Assembly (NCBI RefSeq): GCF_001875725.1
Contig: NZ_MLCQ01000010.1
Coordinates: forward strand, 62,001-126,000
DNA: 64,000 nt
Reading direction: 5' to 3'
Source: Corynebacterium sp. NML140438
GTDB taxonomy: Bacteria; Actinomycetota; Actinomycetes; Mycobacteriales; Mycobacteriaceae
The notes below the pieces were generated by a model. That model made no database searches and was not told the DNA's origin. It saw only the letters and a program-made list of their open reading frames with translations. The translations under genes and the position numbers were made by a program. Every line of letters starts with the position of its first letter. The first letter of the stretch is position 1. Below, one piece after another: positions 42,040 through 51,610 of this stretch.

Positions 42040-43059
42040 ATGTCGACCAAGGAAAACGCAACGTTACCCAGAATTGGAGTCGGCGCACTCGGTGGAACAA
42101 TCGCCATGGCTGAAGTACATAGTGAAGTGAAAGGAGCTCAGCCGGCATTCGGAGCAGAGCAGCTCATTTCAGCAATTCCCGCGATCAAGAACCACGCGTT
42201 AATAGACGCTAAGACTATTGCAAATGTCGCCTCACCCTCCGTAACTATCGGGCACATCTTGGAGGCAAAACGCTTTGCGGAAGGATGTGTGCAGCAAGGC
42301 GCTGCAGGTGTCGTGCTCACACACGGTACAGACACACTCGAAGAGACAGCCTTTCTACTCGATCTTCTTTGGGCTCATAGTCAACCACTTATTGTCACCG
42401 GCGCAATGCGAACGGCTACGGCGGTAAGCGCAGATGGGCCTGCAAACTTATACAACTCAATCTTGGCCGCCGCTGACCCTACCTTGCGGGATTTTGGAGT
42501 CTGTGTATGTCTTGACGACGCAATCTTCCAAGCAAAATCTGTAACCAAGACAGACGCAAACACGACATGGACGTTTCAAAGCCCTAGTTGGGGACCAATT
42601 GCACGAATCCTCGAAGAAAACATTCGGACTGTCCATCAACCACGACCAAACAGGCAAACTATTGTTCTTCCAGAGCACCCAGAGCCAATCGACATCCCCA
42701 TACTCGAAATTGGAATCGACACCAACCCAGAGCATCTCTCCCTACTGGCAGCCACCTCACCTCAGGGAATCGTACTATCATGTCCAGGGATGGGTCACAT
42801 ACCTGAGCGCATGATCCCCGCACTCGAGCAAGTACTTCAACAAGGTATTCCGGTCGTTGTCGCAACTAGAAGTCCCGGTGGCAGTACAGGAACGCACACC
42901 TACAGTTATCCTGGCGCTGAAGTAGATCTGATCAATAGAGGTGCAGTCTTAGCTGGTTTCATTTCTGCAAGGAAAGCTCGTTTACTCTTGTGGGCGGCAC
43001 TTCAATCAGGAACAACCAATGCCAAACTAACGGAGCTGTTCAAAGCCATCGATGTTTAA
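42040..43059 (+). CDS. L-asparaginase (type I/II-like)
   Basis: The 339-residue protein has both asparaginase threonine motifs: GALGGTIAMAE near the N-terminus and LTHGTDTLEETAFLLDLLW, the second with the TDT catalytic triad region. Later TGAMRTATAVSADGPANLYN and GIVLSCPGMGHIPERM match the family. It hydrolyses asparagine to aspartate and ammonia. No signal peptide is seen, so it acts in the cytoplasm. The ATG at 42040 is 2 nt after the permease stop, with GGAGG upstream. Confidence 0.92.
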   Translation: MSTKENATLPRIGVGALGGTIAMAEVHSEVKGAQPAFGAEQLISAIPAIKNHALIDAKTIANVASPSVTIGHILEAKRFAEGCVQQGAAGVVLTHGTDTLEETAFLLDLLWAHSQPLIVTGAMRTATAVSADGPANLYNSILAAADPTLRDFGVCVCLDDAIFQAKSVTKTDANTTWTFQSPSWGPIARILEENIRTVHQPRPNRQTIVLPEHPEPIDIPILEIGIDTNPEHLSLLAATSPQGIVLSCPGMGHIPERMIPALEQVLQQGIPVVVATRSPGGSTGTHTYSYPGAEVDLINRGAVLAGFISARKARLLLWAALQSGTTNAKLTELFKAIDV

Positions 43060-43088
43060 CTTCCCCGATATATATTTCAGATAGCATT

Positions 43089-43125
43089 CAAGTGGCTAAA
43101 ATTTATTCTAGATTCTAGCCACTTG
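43089..43125. promoter_or_regulatory. Inverted repeat between asparaginase and GntR genes
   Basis: CAAGTGGCTA (43089-43098) and TAGCCACTTG (43116-43125) form a perfect 10-bp stem with a 17-nt AT-rich spacer. No T-tract follows. It could end transcription inefficiently or be an operator for the following regulator gene. Confidence 0.5.
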
Positions 43126-43146
43126 CTGCTTAAAATAAGGAAGTCG

Positions 43147-43806
43147 ATGGGTAAATCTGAATTTTTACTAGACAATCAGACGCAGGCCGGCGCTGCGTAT
43201 GAGAAGCTAAAAGCACTCATTATGAGCGGCCAGTTACCAGCAGGTGAACGTCTGAAACAGGTTGAACTCTCGAAGGAACTCGGGATCTCTGTTACCCCGG
43301 TTAGGGAAGCACTTCGTCGCCTTGCGCAAGAGGGGCTCATCGACAGTACTCCACATAAAGGTGCTCAGGTTGCACTGTTATCGCTCGATGCACTCAACGA
43401 GATCTATGAGATGCGTCGACTCATCGAACCACTATCAGTCAAACGTGCATTCGCGAAAATCACTAAGAATACCGCGAACGAAGCTCGTAGAATCTGTGAT
43501 CAGATGAGCCAACTTGGTCCTGCACAAACAGCAGAGTTTATCGATCTCAACGCACGGTTCCATGCTCTACTTCTCGAAGACGACGGTTCTTGGACTTTCC
43601 GCGTGACCAGCCTATTACAATCAGCTGCAGCTCCCTACGTAGCAATGTCAATTTTTGAGCATCCCGACCAGATGCCCGAATCGAATAACGAGCATTACCA
43701 ACTCGTCTCAGCTTTCGAAACCGGGGATGTACAACGTGCAGTTGACATCACGAAGCAACATTTATCCACAACGCGGGTGCTCGCTGAGCGTTATCTTCGG
43801 CGTTAA
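43147..43806 (+). CDS. GntR-family (FadR/FCD) transcriptional regulator
   Basis: The 219-residue protein has an N-terminal winged helix (about 15-75; AGERLKQVELSKELGISVTP, VREALRRLAQEGLI) and an all-helical FCD ligand-binding domain (YEMRRLIEPLSVKRA, NARFHALLLEDDG, with His residues for metal). The start ATG at 43147 follows AAGGAAG. It probably controls the permease-asparaginase operon through the 16-bp palindrome; autoregulation is possible. Confidence 0.9.
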   Translation: MGKSEFLLDNQTQAGAAYEKLKALIMSGQLPAGERLKQVELSKELGISVTPVREALRRLAQEGLIDSTPHKGAQVALLSLDALNEIYEMRRLIEPLSVKRAFAKITKNTANEARRICDQMSQLGPAQTAEFIDLNARFHALLLEDDGSWTFRVTSLLQSAAAPYVAMSIFEHPDQMPESNNEHYQLVSAFETGDVQRAVDITKQHLSTTRVLAERYLRR

Positions 43807-43839
43807 CACGCACTTTGTAACTTCTATAAAATCACGACC

Positions 43840-45291
43840 ATGAGCACATGGTCACAAGTTTTGAGCATTGGCGTGGCGGCACTGCTGGTCGGCGGTGGCA
43901 TCGGTGTAGGCACCTACGCCACCATCGACGAACCCGACCCCGCGCACTACGCCATCGCCACCACCACGAAGGCGCCACACCTCCAGCTGACCAATCCCGA
44001 CGGCCTGCTCACTCCATCTGACCAGGCACAACTCGAGCAGAATCTCCAGCGCATCACCTACCCGGAGGTGGTGCGCACCGTCCACATCCTCGCGTTCAAC
44101 AACGCCGAAAACACGCGCGAGAACATCAACGACACCATCGAGGAATACTTCCGCGCCCACTACCCCGACGAAATCCTGGACAAACACGGCTTTCGCGACG
44201 GCACCCTCGTCCTCGCCGTGGACATGGCGCACCGCCACCACGCAATCTACGCCGCCGACGACGTCGACGCAGTCCTCGGGTTAGACAGCGAATCCCGGGC
44301 CACCCCAGTTATCGACGCCATGGTCCCCGGGCTACAAAGCAACAACGTCCCAGCCGCCCTCTTCGCCGGCGCGAGCCTAGCCATGGACACCGACCGCCTG
44401 CAGCAGGAGCGATACCAATCCGCCGTCGACGACCGGATCGGCGCTGGCATCGGCGCAGGCGCAGTGTCCGGGTCATTGGCCGTCGCCCTTGGCGCCGCTG
44501 GCGTTGCACGGCGCAACCGACGCCGCCGCTTGGTGGAGCAGGCGCGGGAGGACTACGCGCTCGTGACCAAAGAATACGCCAACCTCGCCGGGCGCCTCGA
44601 CAGCATCGACGTCCGCGCCAACTCGCTGACCAGCTCGTTTGCGGACGCGGAGCTGCGTCGTCAATGGAGCGACGTCCACGACCGCTTCCTCAAACTCCAC
44701 GACACCGTCTCCGGCGCAGGCGGCATCGGCAGCATCAACATCTCCGACGATGCCGCCGCCTACCGCGCCCGCAAACAACTCGCCGACACCGCCGAAACCC
44801 TCACCCACACCAGCTACGCCGAAGACAACATCAACCGCCTCTTCAACATCGAACGCGGCGACGCCACCGCCCGCCGCACCGACCTCGCCCGCCTCAGCGA
44901 CGACATCACCCAGGCACGCCTCGCCATTGACGACACCACCCTCCGCCAAGAACTCATTTCCTTACAGGAACGCGTACTGGACCTAGACCGGGAACCCACC
45001 AGCCCCACCTTCCTCGACGACTACCTCCGCCTCCTCGCCGACTACCGAATCGTCCTCGACGCCGTCAAAGACAAAGAGTTCAGCGACGTCAAAGACCGCC
45101 ACAAACTGGCCACCCCAACCATCTACGACAAGGACTACTGGTACCCCACCTACATCCCATTCGTTGCGATGCAATCCTGGCACGACACCAACGTCGCCGC
45201 CGCGAACTCGGCTGCGTCCTCCTCTTCGGGCAGCGTGAACACGACGTTCAGCTCCGGGTTCACGGCTGCCGGTGGGTCCGGGAGCTTCTAG
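43840..45291 (+). CDS. TPM-domain membrane protein (DUF5129-like)
   Basis: The 483-residue protein has an N-terminal TM helix (VLSIGVAALLVGGGIGVGTY), an extracytoplasmic TPM-like domain (about 55-165; NPDGLLTPSDQAQLEQNLQR, FRDGTLVLAVDMAHRHHAIY), a second Gly/Ala-rich TM region (IGAGIGAGAVSGSLAVALGA, about 208-226), and a long helical cytoplasmic part ending in a Ser/Gly-rich tail (SSSSGSVNTTFSSGF). This layout is common in corynebacteria and its function is unknown; a cell-envelope role is likely. Confidence 0.8.
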   Translation: MSTWSQVLSIGVAALLVGGGIGVGTYATIDEPDPAHYAIATTTKAPHLQLTNPDGLLTPSDQAQLEQNLQRITYPEVVRTVHILAFNNAENTRENINDTIEEYFRAHYPDEILDKHGFRDGTLVLAVDMAHRHHAIYAADDVDAVLGLDSESRATPVIDAMVPGLQSNNVPAALFAGASLAMDTDRLQQERYQSAVDDRIGAGIGAGAVSGSLAVALGAAGVARRNRRRRLVEQAREDYALVTKEYANLAGRLDSIDVRANSLTSSFADAELRRQWSDVHDRFLKLHDTVSGAGGIGSINISDDAAAYRARKQLADTAETLTHTSYAEDNINRLFNIERGDATARRTDLARLSDDITQARLAIDDTTLRQELISLQERVLDLDREPTSPTFLDDYLRLLADYRIVLDAVKDKEFSDVKDRHKLATPTIYDKDYWYPTYIPFVAMQSWHDTNVAAANSAASSSSGSVNTTFSSGFTAAGGSGSF

Positions 45292-45317
45292 GGGTTGGTT
45301 GGTTGGCTGGCCCTTGT

Positions 45318-45714
45318 GCCGGGGAACTATTGTGGGTCGGCGTGTGGTTTCTCGACTGCTAGGTTCCCGTTTGCCCAGGTCGTCCCGGTTCTTGGTCCCT
45401 CGTGGTTGAAATCGTTCCCAAGCTCGGGAACGATTTCAAACCGCCACATGTGCGAACTGGGAAAATGCGTTTGACGACTGGTGGTTTCGGGGCTCAGACG
45501 TGAAAAAGTTCCCCGCTCCACGTTGAACTGCACCAAATTCCCTCACGGACCGTTAACAACCTGGGCTTTTTGCAAATCTGACTCTTCGGGAAAACGGGAA
45601 TGTGGTGCAACCGACAGCCGATCCAGTGACAAAAGACGCAATCCTCAAAAACGGCCCCGGCAAAACGCCTGGTCAACAATGGACTGGACGTTATGGGCTG
45701 CGTCTTTTGTCACT
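45318..45714. repeat. Interspersed mosaic repeat, copy R7 (largest)
   Basis: Three inverted pairs are visible. GAAATCGTTCCC / GGGAACGATTTC (45408-45437) is perfect. TGCACCAAATTCCC (45529-45542) faces GGGAATGTGGTGCA (45596-45609). GTGACAAAAGACGCAA (45626-45641) faces TGCGTCTTTTGTCACT (45699-45714). Long identity to R5 runs from GGGAAC through GTGAAAAAGTTCCCCG. This copy contains every module of the family. Confidence 0.85.
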
Positions 45715-45730
45715 CACCGCACTCAGTACC

Positions 45731-45767
45731 TAAAAACACCAAAGGCCCCACCAAAAAGGCGGGGCCT
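45731..45767 (-). terminator. Terminator of ppiA
   Basis: On the minus strand AGGCCCCGCC / GGTGGGGCCT forms a stem with loop TTTTT and is followed by TTGGTGTTTTTA. It lies just past the ppiA stop. Confidence 0.8.
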
Positions 45768-45781
45768 GGCAAACTCGAAAA

Positions 45782-46303
45782 TTACTCCACGGTGACGGAG
45801 TTGATCACGACGTCCTCGACAGGGCGGTCCATGCGGCCCGTCTTGACGTTGGAAAGCTCGTCGACGACCTTGCGGGATGCCTCATCGGTGACCTCGCCGA
45901 AGATGGTGTGGCGGTTGTTCAGCCACGGGGTCTCGGCGACGGTGATGAAGAACTGGGAACCGTTGGTGCCTGGGCCGGCGTTGGCCATGGCCAGCAGGTA
46001 TGGGCGGTCAAATTGGAGTTCTGGGTGGAACTCGTCGGCGAACTGGAAGCCTGGGCCGCCGGTGCCGGTGCCGGTTGGGTCGCCGCCCTGGATCATGAAG
46101 TCGGGGATGATGCGGTGGAAGATGGCGCCGTCGTAGAAGGGGCCTTCGGTGGTGCCGGAGGCGTTCTTGGTGGAGTAGTCGAGGGTGCCCTTGGCTAGGC
46201 CGGTGATGGTGTCCACGGTGTGTGGGGCGTGGTTACCAAACAGGTCGACTTTGATGTCGCCGTGGTTGGTGTGGAACGTCATTGTCTGCGTCTTCTGAGT
46301 CAT
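45782..46303 (-). CDS. ppiA: Peptidyl-prolyl cis-trans isomerase (cyclophilin)
   Basis: The 173-residue cytoplasmic cyclophilin has the active-site [20 protein letters not shown], catalytic Arg within [18 protein letters not shown] and the Trp/His loop [12 protein letters not shown]. It lacks a signal peptide. ppiA near the fha-pkn cluster and rhomboid gene is the usual origin-proximal order. Its terminator overlaps the end of mosaic repeat R7. Confidence 0.95.
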   Translation of the reverse strand: MTQKTQTMTFHTNHGDIKVDLFGNHAPHTVDTITGLAKGTLDYSTKNASGTTEGPFYDGAIFHRIIPDFMIQGGDPTGTGTGGPGFQFADEFHPELQFDRPYLLAMANAGPGTNGSQFFITVAETPWLNNRHTIFGEVTDEASRKVVDELSNVKTGRMDRPVEDVVINSVTVE

Positions 46304-46344
46304 GGTGTACAGCGTACACGACCCTCCACGCCCCTCGTTCGGTG

Positions 46345-48597
46345 TTAGCGCTGGGCGAGCACCGCGTCGCGTGCAGCAACCAAGTTGCGTAGCGACGGCA
46401 CCACTTCCTCATACTTGCGCGTCTTCAGGCCGCAGTCGGGGTTGACCCAGAGGTGTTCGGCTGGGACGTGACGCAGTGCTGCTTGGAGCAGTTCGGCGAT
46501 TTCCTCGACGGAGGGGACGCGCGGTGAGTGGATGTCCCAAACGCCGGGGCCGATTTCGGAGTGGAAGGTGTCGTCGATGTCGGCGAGGAGTTCCATGCGA
46601 GAGCGGGCGGCCTCGATGGAGGTGACGTCGGCGTCGAGGCCGGCGACGGCTTCGATGATCTGGCCGAACTCTGAGTAGCAGAGGTGGGTGTGGATCTGGG
46701 TGGTCGGTTTGGCGTCGACGGCGACGAGTCGGAAGGAGCGGACGGCCCAGTCGAGGTAGGACGGGCGGTCCTTGGCGCGCAGTGGGAGGAGTTCGCGCAG
46801 GGCGGGCTCGTCGATTTGGATGATGCTGATGCCGGCTTCTTCGAGGTCGCGGACTTCGTCGGCGAGGGCGGCGCCGATTTGGTCGGCGGAGACGGACAGT
46901 GGGACGTCGTCGCGTTTGAAGGACCAGGCCAGGATGGTCACTGGGCCGGTGAGCATGCCCTTGACTGGTTTGTTGGAGAGGGATTGGGCGTAGGTGGCCC
47001 ATTCGACGGTCATTGGGGCTGGTCGGGAGACGTCGCCGTAGACGATTGGTGGGCGGGTGCAGCGGGAGCCGTAGGACTGGACCCAGCCGTTTTCGGTGAC
47101 GACGAAGCCGTCGAGAAGTTCGGCGAAGTATTGGACCATGTCGTTGCGTTCGGCTTCGCCGTGGACGAGGACGTCGATGCCGATTTTTTCTTGCAGTTCG
47201 ATGACCTGCTTGATTTCTTGCTGCAGCGCTTCCTTGTATTGAGCGTCGCTCAGGGTGCCGTTGCGGTGCGCGGCGCGAGCTTGGCGGATCTCGGGGGTTT
47301 GTGGGAAGGAGCCGATGGTGGTCGTCGGCAAGCTGGGGAGGTTCAGCGCCTCGCGCTGGGCCTGCTGGCGCTCGGCGAACAGGGGCTGGCGCTGCACCTG
47401 ACCTGCAGGAAGAGTGCCAAGACGCTTGGCGACGGCCTCGTCGTGGCGCAGCGGGGACTCCGCGCGGGTCCGCGCGACGCGGGCGGATGCGGCGAACGCG
47501 ACCTCGGCGGCCTGCGGGCCGGCGCTCAAGGCGAGGGCTTCGGCGATCTTCTCGTCGGCGAAGGCGAGCCAGGTGGCAACGTCGACGGGCAGGTTGCGCT
47601 CGGCCTTGAGGGTGTGCGGCACATGCTGCAGCGAGGTGGATGTGGTCACTGACTTGGCGCCGAGGGTGGTGAGGATTTCGGTGCGTTCGGCGAGGTCGGC
47701 GGCCCAGACGTTGCGGCCGTCGATAAGTCCGGCGACGAGGTGCATCTCGGGCGCGACGTGGGTGCGGACCTGCTCGACGTAGTCAGGGGTGGCCTGCAGG
47801 GTCCATGGGGACAGGTCGACCTGGAGGGCTTCGGGCTTGAGCTCGCCGAGGACGGGCAGGGCGGCGTCGGCGGCGCCGTATGGGGTGGTCAGGTAGACGC
47901 TCGGGCGTGCTTCGGCGCCGAGCAGCGTGCTCCAGGCTTCGCGCAGGTAGCGCGCGGTCTCGGCGTCCGGGGTGTCAACGTCGGCGACGACGATCGGCTC
48001 GGCGACCTGGACCCACTCCACGCCGGCCTGGCGAAGCGCCGCGAAGACCTGGGCGTACGCATCGACGAGGGCCGGGAGCAGGGACCACTCCACCGGCTTC
48101 GACAGCGCGAGCAGCGTGACTGGGCCGACGAGGTACGGGCGAACCTGGTGTCCTGCCTCGCGGGCCTCCTCCACGATGCGCACGATGCGATCCGGCACCG
48201 GCGTAATCTCCTGCCCGGCGGCAACCTCGGGCACGAGGTAGTGGTAGTTGGTGTCGAACCACTTCGTCATCTCCAGTGGCACGCGGGTGGCGGTGCCGCG
48301 GGCAAGCGCGAACTCCTCGTCGAGGTCGGTGCCGCCGGCGACCAGGCCAACGGTCAGTGCGGTCTCCAGGACGTGGTCGTAGAGGGCGACGTCCGCCGGG
48401 ATGGCGTATGGCTCGGAAAGGCCGAGGTCACGCAGGTGGTTGTACGTGTCGATGCGCAGGGCGCGCGTCGTGGAGCGGAACGTGTCCGCGTCGATCTGCC
48501 CGGACCAGTAGGACTCCAGGGCGCGCTTCAGTTCGCGTTGCGCGCCGATCCTCGGGTAGCCCTCGATGGTCGTGGTGGGGAATGCTACGGTGCTCAC
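46345..48597 (-). CDS. metE: Cobalamin-independent methionine synthase
   Basis: The 750-residue protein has the two-domain MetE layout: [20 protein letters not shown] at the N-terminus and a C-terminal zinc site from [13 protein letters not shown] (His, Cys), a glutamate and [14 protein letters not shown] (Cys). It transfers a methyl group from methyltetrahydrofolate-triglutamate to homocysteine. The start is GTG at 48595-48597, which overlaps the metF stop by 4 nt (GTGA), so the two are coupled and supply one another's substrate. Confidence 0.97.
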   Translation of the reverse strand: MSTVAFPTTTIEGYPRIGAQRELKRALESYWSGQIDADTFRSTTRALRIDTYNHLRDLGLSEPYAIPADVALYDHVLETALTVGLVAGGTDLDEEFALARGTATRVPLEMTKWFDTNYHYLVPEVAAGQEITPVPDRIVRIVEEAREAGHQVRPYLVGPVTLLALSKPVEWSLLPALVDAYAQVFAALRQAGVEWVQVAEPIVVADVDTPDAETARYLREAWSTLLGAEARPSVYLTTPYGAADAALPVLGELKPEALQVDLSPWTLQATPDYVEQVRTHVAPEMHLVAGLIDGRNVWAADLAERTEILTTLGAKSVTTSTSLQHVPHTLKAERNLPVDVATWLAFADEKIAEALALSAGPQAAEVAFAASARVARTRAESPLRHDEAVAKRLGTLPAGQVQRQPLFAERQQAQREALNLPSLPTTTIGSFPQTPEIRQARAAHRNGTLSDAQYKEALQQEIKQVIELQEKIGIDVLVHGEAERNDMVQYFAELLDGFVVTENGWVQSYGSRCTRPPIVYGDVSRPAPMTVEWATYAQSLSNKPVKGMLTGPVTILAWSFKRDDVPLSVSADQIGAALADEVRDLEEAGISIIQIDEPALRELLPLRAKDRPSYLDWAVRSFRLVAVDAKPTTQIHTHLCYSEFGQIIEAVAGLDADVTSIEAARSRMELLADIDDTFHSEIGPGVWDIHSPRVPSVEEIAELLQAALRHVPAEHLWVNPDCGLKTRKYEEVVPSLRNLVAARDAVLAQR

Positions 48598-49547
48598 AGG
48601 TTGAGTCCTTTCAATAGTTCACGTGTTACTGCTAAGTCGTTATGTGTGTAAACATGCAGGCCACCGGCACCGGCCTGCAGAATCGTGCGCGCTAACTCAA
48701 CGGTGAGTCGCATGCCAATCTGGTGCTCTTCCTCCGGTGTCCGCGCGGCTTCAAGCTGCTTGATGACGTCCACCGGGGGTGCCACACCGGACAACTCACC
48801 CATCCTGCGCACCCGGTTCACGCTGGTCATCGGCATGATGCCGGGGATCAGCGGGATGCGCACCCCGGCGAGCCGGGCACGTTCCGCGAAGCTGAGGTAG
48901 TCCTGCGCGTCGAAGAACAGCTGCGTGATGGCGAAGTCGGCGCCGAGGCGCCGCTTCGCCAGCAACACGTCCAGGTCCTGGTCGAAGCTGGTGCTCTCCG
49001 AGTGTCCGCGCGGGTAGCAGGCCACCGACAACGCCAGCTTGCCGGCGGCGAGGCGGTAGGCTTGCGCGTCGGCGACGTCCTGGATCAGGTTGAGCAGGTC
49101 CGTCGCGTACTGCAGGTGCGTGTCGGGCAGGCGGTCGAGTCCGGCTGGGATGTCGCCGCGAAGGGCGAGGAATCCGCGGACGCCGGCGTCGATAAGCTGG
49201 GTGATCCACTGCTCGAGCTCGGCGGGCGTGCCTGCGGTGCAGGCGAGGTGCGCGATGGGGCGCATGCTCGTGGTCTGCGCGATGCGTTCGATGAGGCGGG
49301 CGGTGCCTTCCAGCCAGTCGCTGCGGTGCGAGCTGGTGACCGACACGTAGTCGGGCTGGTAGGCGGCGAGCCCCTGGATGAGGGCGTCGAGTTTGGCGGA
49401 GTCGGCGTCGTGACGCGGTGGGATCACCTCGAAGCTGAGTGCCGTGCGTGCCCGCTGCGGGCGTGGCGCGAGCTCCTCCTCGCTGCCGTCCAACGGTGCC
49501 GACGCGGAGATCCGCGTTTCCAGCGTTGCCTGCCGCATCCGACTCAC
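48594..49547 (-). CDS. metF: Methylenetetrahydrofolate reductase
   Basis: The 317-residue FAD enzyme has LSFEVIPPRHDADSAKLDAL, VSVTSSHRSDWLEGTARLIE, HLACTAGTPAELEQWI, ALRGDIPAG, SVACYPRGHSES and PGIMPMTSVNRVRRM, all family landmarks. It makes methyltetrahydrofolate for MetE. The start may be GTG 49547 or, four codons on, ATG 49538 preceded by AGGTGAG. It leads the metF-metE operon. Upstream 49548-49779 holds no riboswitch that I recognise. Confidence 0.94.
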   Translation of the reverse strand: MSRMRQATLETRISASAPLDGSEEELAPRPQRARTALSFEVIPPRHDADSAKLDALIQGLAAYQPDYVSVTSSHRSDWLEGTARLIERIAQTTSMRPIAHLACTAGTPAELEQWITQLIDAGVRGFLALRGDIPAGLDRLPDTHLQYATDLLNLIQDVADAQAYRLAAGKLALSVACYPRGHSESTSFDQDLDVLLAKRRLGADFAITQLFFDAQDYLSFAERARLAGVRIPLIPGIMPMTSVNRVRRMGELSGVAPPVDVIKQLEAARTPEEEHQIGMRLTVELARTILQAGAGGLHVYTHNDLAVTRELLKGLNL

Positions 49548-49779
49548 CTGCTTTCTGTTCTGTTGCTTCCTGTTGATGGGATGCGTTGAAATTTAAAACC
49601 GGCTGCAACGGCGCACAAGGACACAAACAGACAGAGCGGTATATACACAGGCCAGAGGCTCGCCCGTGGTGAATAATAATCCGGCAAACTGAACCGCTTA
49701 GTCTACTTTGCGCGGTTGTGCGGGCACATGTCCGTGCCTCCCGCTAGGGTGGTTGAGAGAACATAACGAAGGAGCACAC
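49548..49779. other. Divergent promoter region of metF and the 49780 gene
   Basis: The minus strand has TGTATATAC near 49650 and TTTAAAT near 49595 as AT-rich promoter candidates for metF. No convincing McbR-like TAGAC-N6-GTCTA site or SAM riboswitch was found. AAGGAGC precedes the forward gene. Confidence 0.35.
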
Positions 49780-50340
49780 ATGAACCTCACCACTGCACGA
49801 CTCGCACTGCGCGGCATCAGCGGCGCCTGGAACTACTTCCGCGAACTCAACAGCAAGCAGCAGCGCGACGTCTACGAAGCACTCACCGAAGCCATCAACG
49901 ACGACAACATCGACGACCTCAACGACCTCGCCGACGTGCCACAGCTCGAGGGGATCTACGACGCCGCGCGCCAGCAGGCAGGCAAAGTCACCCGCGCTAG
50001 CCACGCACGTATCGACGCCCGCCGCGCCCTCCACGCCGCAACCGCCCCCGACCGCAAGGCCCGCCAGATCGCGCTGAAGAAGGAAGCGCGCAAGCGTGGG
50101 ACCGGCTCGAAGGTGCTGCTCGCCTCCCTCGGTGCGGGCGCGCTCGCGGCCGGCGGCTGGGCCCTGTGGGAGTTCTACCTGCGCGAAAAGCTTGAGGAGC
50201 GCAACCACGAGCCGAAGCACGCGCTGCACGAGGAGCCCGCTGAGGGCACGGCCACGCTGGTGTACTCCACCGATTCCGCCGACGACCAGTTCGGCACCCT
50301 CGACGCCCTCGACGACGACCAGCGCCGCGCTACGAAGTAG
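49780..50340 (+). CDS. Membrane protein of unknown function
   Basis: The 186-residue protein starts at ATG 49780 after AAGGAG. A helical acidic N-terminal half (NSKQQRDVYEALTEAINDDN) and a basic segment (APDRKARQIALKKEARKRGT) are followed by one TM helix (VLLASLGAGALAAGGWALWE) and an acidic tail. The layout suggests a cytoplasmic domain anchored near its C-terminus. It was not recognised as a named family. It is convergent with the tetR-like gene, 3 bp away. Confidence 0.75.
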   Translation: MNLTTARLALRGISGAWNYFRELNSKQQRDVYEALTEAINDDNIDDLNDLADVPQLEGIYDAARQQAGKVTRASHARIDARRALHAATAPDRKARQIALKKEARKRGTGSKVLLASLGAGALAAGGWALWEFYLREKLEERNHEPKHALHEEPAEGTATLVYSTDSADDQFGTLDALDDDQRRATK

Positions 50341-50343
50341 CCG

Positions 50344-50910
50344 CTAGTTGGCGTCCACCCGCCACGCCAGCAGCAGGTGGTTGACCAGGCGTGTCTTCAC
50401 GTCTGGGAAGAGGTCGCGCAGGTTTGCGCTCATCGGGCGGGTCACCACGATCAGCTCGGCGGCGATCTCGGAGGGGGTCAGCGCCGGGTCGACAAGGCCG
50501 TGGGGGGCGGCGAGGTCCAGCAGCTCTTGGACGCGCGCGAAGAACTCGTCGCGGCGCTGCCGCACCGTGGACTCGAGGGCGTGCGGTGGCTCGTCCGCCA
50601 GGGCCGCCACCAGCATGCCAATCCCGGAGTCGACGCACGCCCAAATAAAGGCGCGCCACTGCTCCTCCGGCGCGCTTTCAAACTTGGCCAGCGTGTCCCC
50701 CAGCTTCGCGTCAAGCACGTCAATGAACTCGAGGGCGCACGCCTGGCGGAGGTCGGCGCGCGTCGGAAAGTGCCGGTACAGCGTGGCGATGCCCACACCC
50801 GCGTGCTCCGCGATCTCACCAAGCGTGACCTCGGAGTTCGGGCGGGTGCGGAAGTTCTCCACCGCCGCCCGAATCAGCTGTTCGCGCTTCTGTCTCGCAT
50901 CGGCCCGCAT
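50344..50910 (-). CDS. TetR-family transcriptional regulator
   Basis: The 188-residue protein has an N-terminal TetR helix-turn-helix (REQLIRAAVENFRTRPNSEV, TLGEIAEHAGVGIATLYRHF) and a variable ligand-binding domain. It is divergent from the ABC/YhgE operon and probably represses it; an imperfect palindrome lies between the two genes. The start ATG is at 50908-50910. Confidence 0.92.
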   Translation of the reverse strand: MRADARQKREQLIRAAVENFRTRPNSEVTLGEIAEHAGVGIATLYRHFPTRADLRQACALEFIDVLDAKLGDTLAKFESAPEEQWRAFIWACVDSGIGMLVAALADEPPHALESTVRQRRDEFFARVQELLDLAAPHGLVDPALTPSEIAAELIVVTRPMSANLRDLFPDVKTRLVNHLLLAWRVDAN

Positions 50911-50926
50911 GATGCTCCCTTTCCGC

Positions 50927-50956
50927 TTGACATTAACTGATAGTCAATCCTACGCT
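50927..50956 (+). promoter_or_regulatory. Promoter and putative TetR operator of the ABC/YhgE operon
   Basis: TTGACA (50927-50932) and TACGCT (50951-50956) with an 18-bp gap form a good promoter. The -35 lies inside an inverted repeat with TTGAC / GTCAA ends (50927-50947), which suits a TetR-type repressor. Confidence 0.6.
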
Positions 50957-50998
50957 TAGCACCATTCTGTAACGAAAATCAACCAAAGTAGGTGTTCA

Positions 50999-51610
50999 AT
51001 GGACTGCATCCTACGAGCCGTCGACGTCGTCGTGCGCCCAGGGAACAACCCGGTCAACCTCGAGGTTGGCGAAGGGTTCACGCTGGTCACATCGCCGCGC
51101 GAGTCCGGCGCGTCCACGCTGAGCATGGCGCTCGCCGGCCGCTACGAACCGCACAGCGGCACCATCGAGCTTTTCGACGAGCCCACCACCGCCCGCCAGC
51201 GCTTCCCCGAGATCGCTCTGGCCGGCATCCCGCTCATCGACTCCGTCGAGCGCTCCGTACCCACAAAAGAAATCATCCGGGAGCAGATCTCCTGGGAGCT
51301 GCCGTTCTACCGACGCATCCCGCGTGACCTGCTCGGCCACGAGCTCGTCGAACCCTGGCTGGAGCCACTCCAATTCGACCTGGACGAGGACAAGCTGAAG
51401 CTCGGTATCGGCGACCTGAACATCGTCGACCGGATGCGACTGCGCGTGCTGCTCGCGCTCATCGCGCGACCGGACGCGCCGCTCATCATCGTCGACGACC
51501 CAGACCAGCTGCGTAACTTTGAGCTACGCAAAGAATTCATCGACAACTTGCGCGACGTCGCAGAACTCAAACCAGTGCTGGTCAACAGCGTGAACAAGGA
51601 GGACCTATGA
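50999..51610 (+). CDS. Degenerate ABC-type ATPase-like protein
   Basis: The 203-residue protein aligns with ABC ATPases: FTLVTSPRESGASTLSMALA at the Walker A position, PHSGTIELFDEP, and PLIIVDDPDQLR at Walker B. The Walker A lysine is replaced by alanine (SGAST), the signature motif is not recognisable (LNIVDRMRLRVLL), and the Walker B glutamate is Asp. It may bind but not hydrolyse nucleotide, or act only as a structural partner of the YhgE/Pip protein whose start overlaps its stop (ATGA). Confidence 0.7.
   Translation: MDCILRAVDVVVRPGNNPVNLEVGEGFTLVTSPRESGASTLSMALAGRYEPHSGTIELFDEPTTARQRFPEIALAGIPLIDSVERSVPTKEIIREQISWELPFYRRIPRDLLGHELVEPWLEPLQFDLDEDKLKLGIGDLNIVDRMRLRVLLALIARPDAPLIIVDDPDQLRNFELRKEFIDNLRDVAELKPVLVNSVNKEDL

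Noticed and set aside
49548..49779. SAM riboswitch or McbR site upstream of metF
   Set aside because: No conserved stems or TAGAC-N6-GTCTA sequence could be found.
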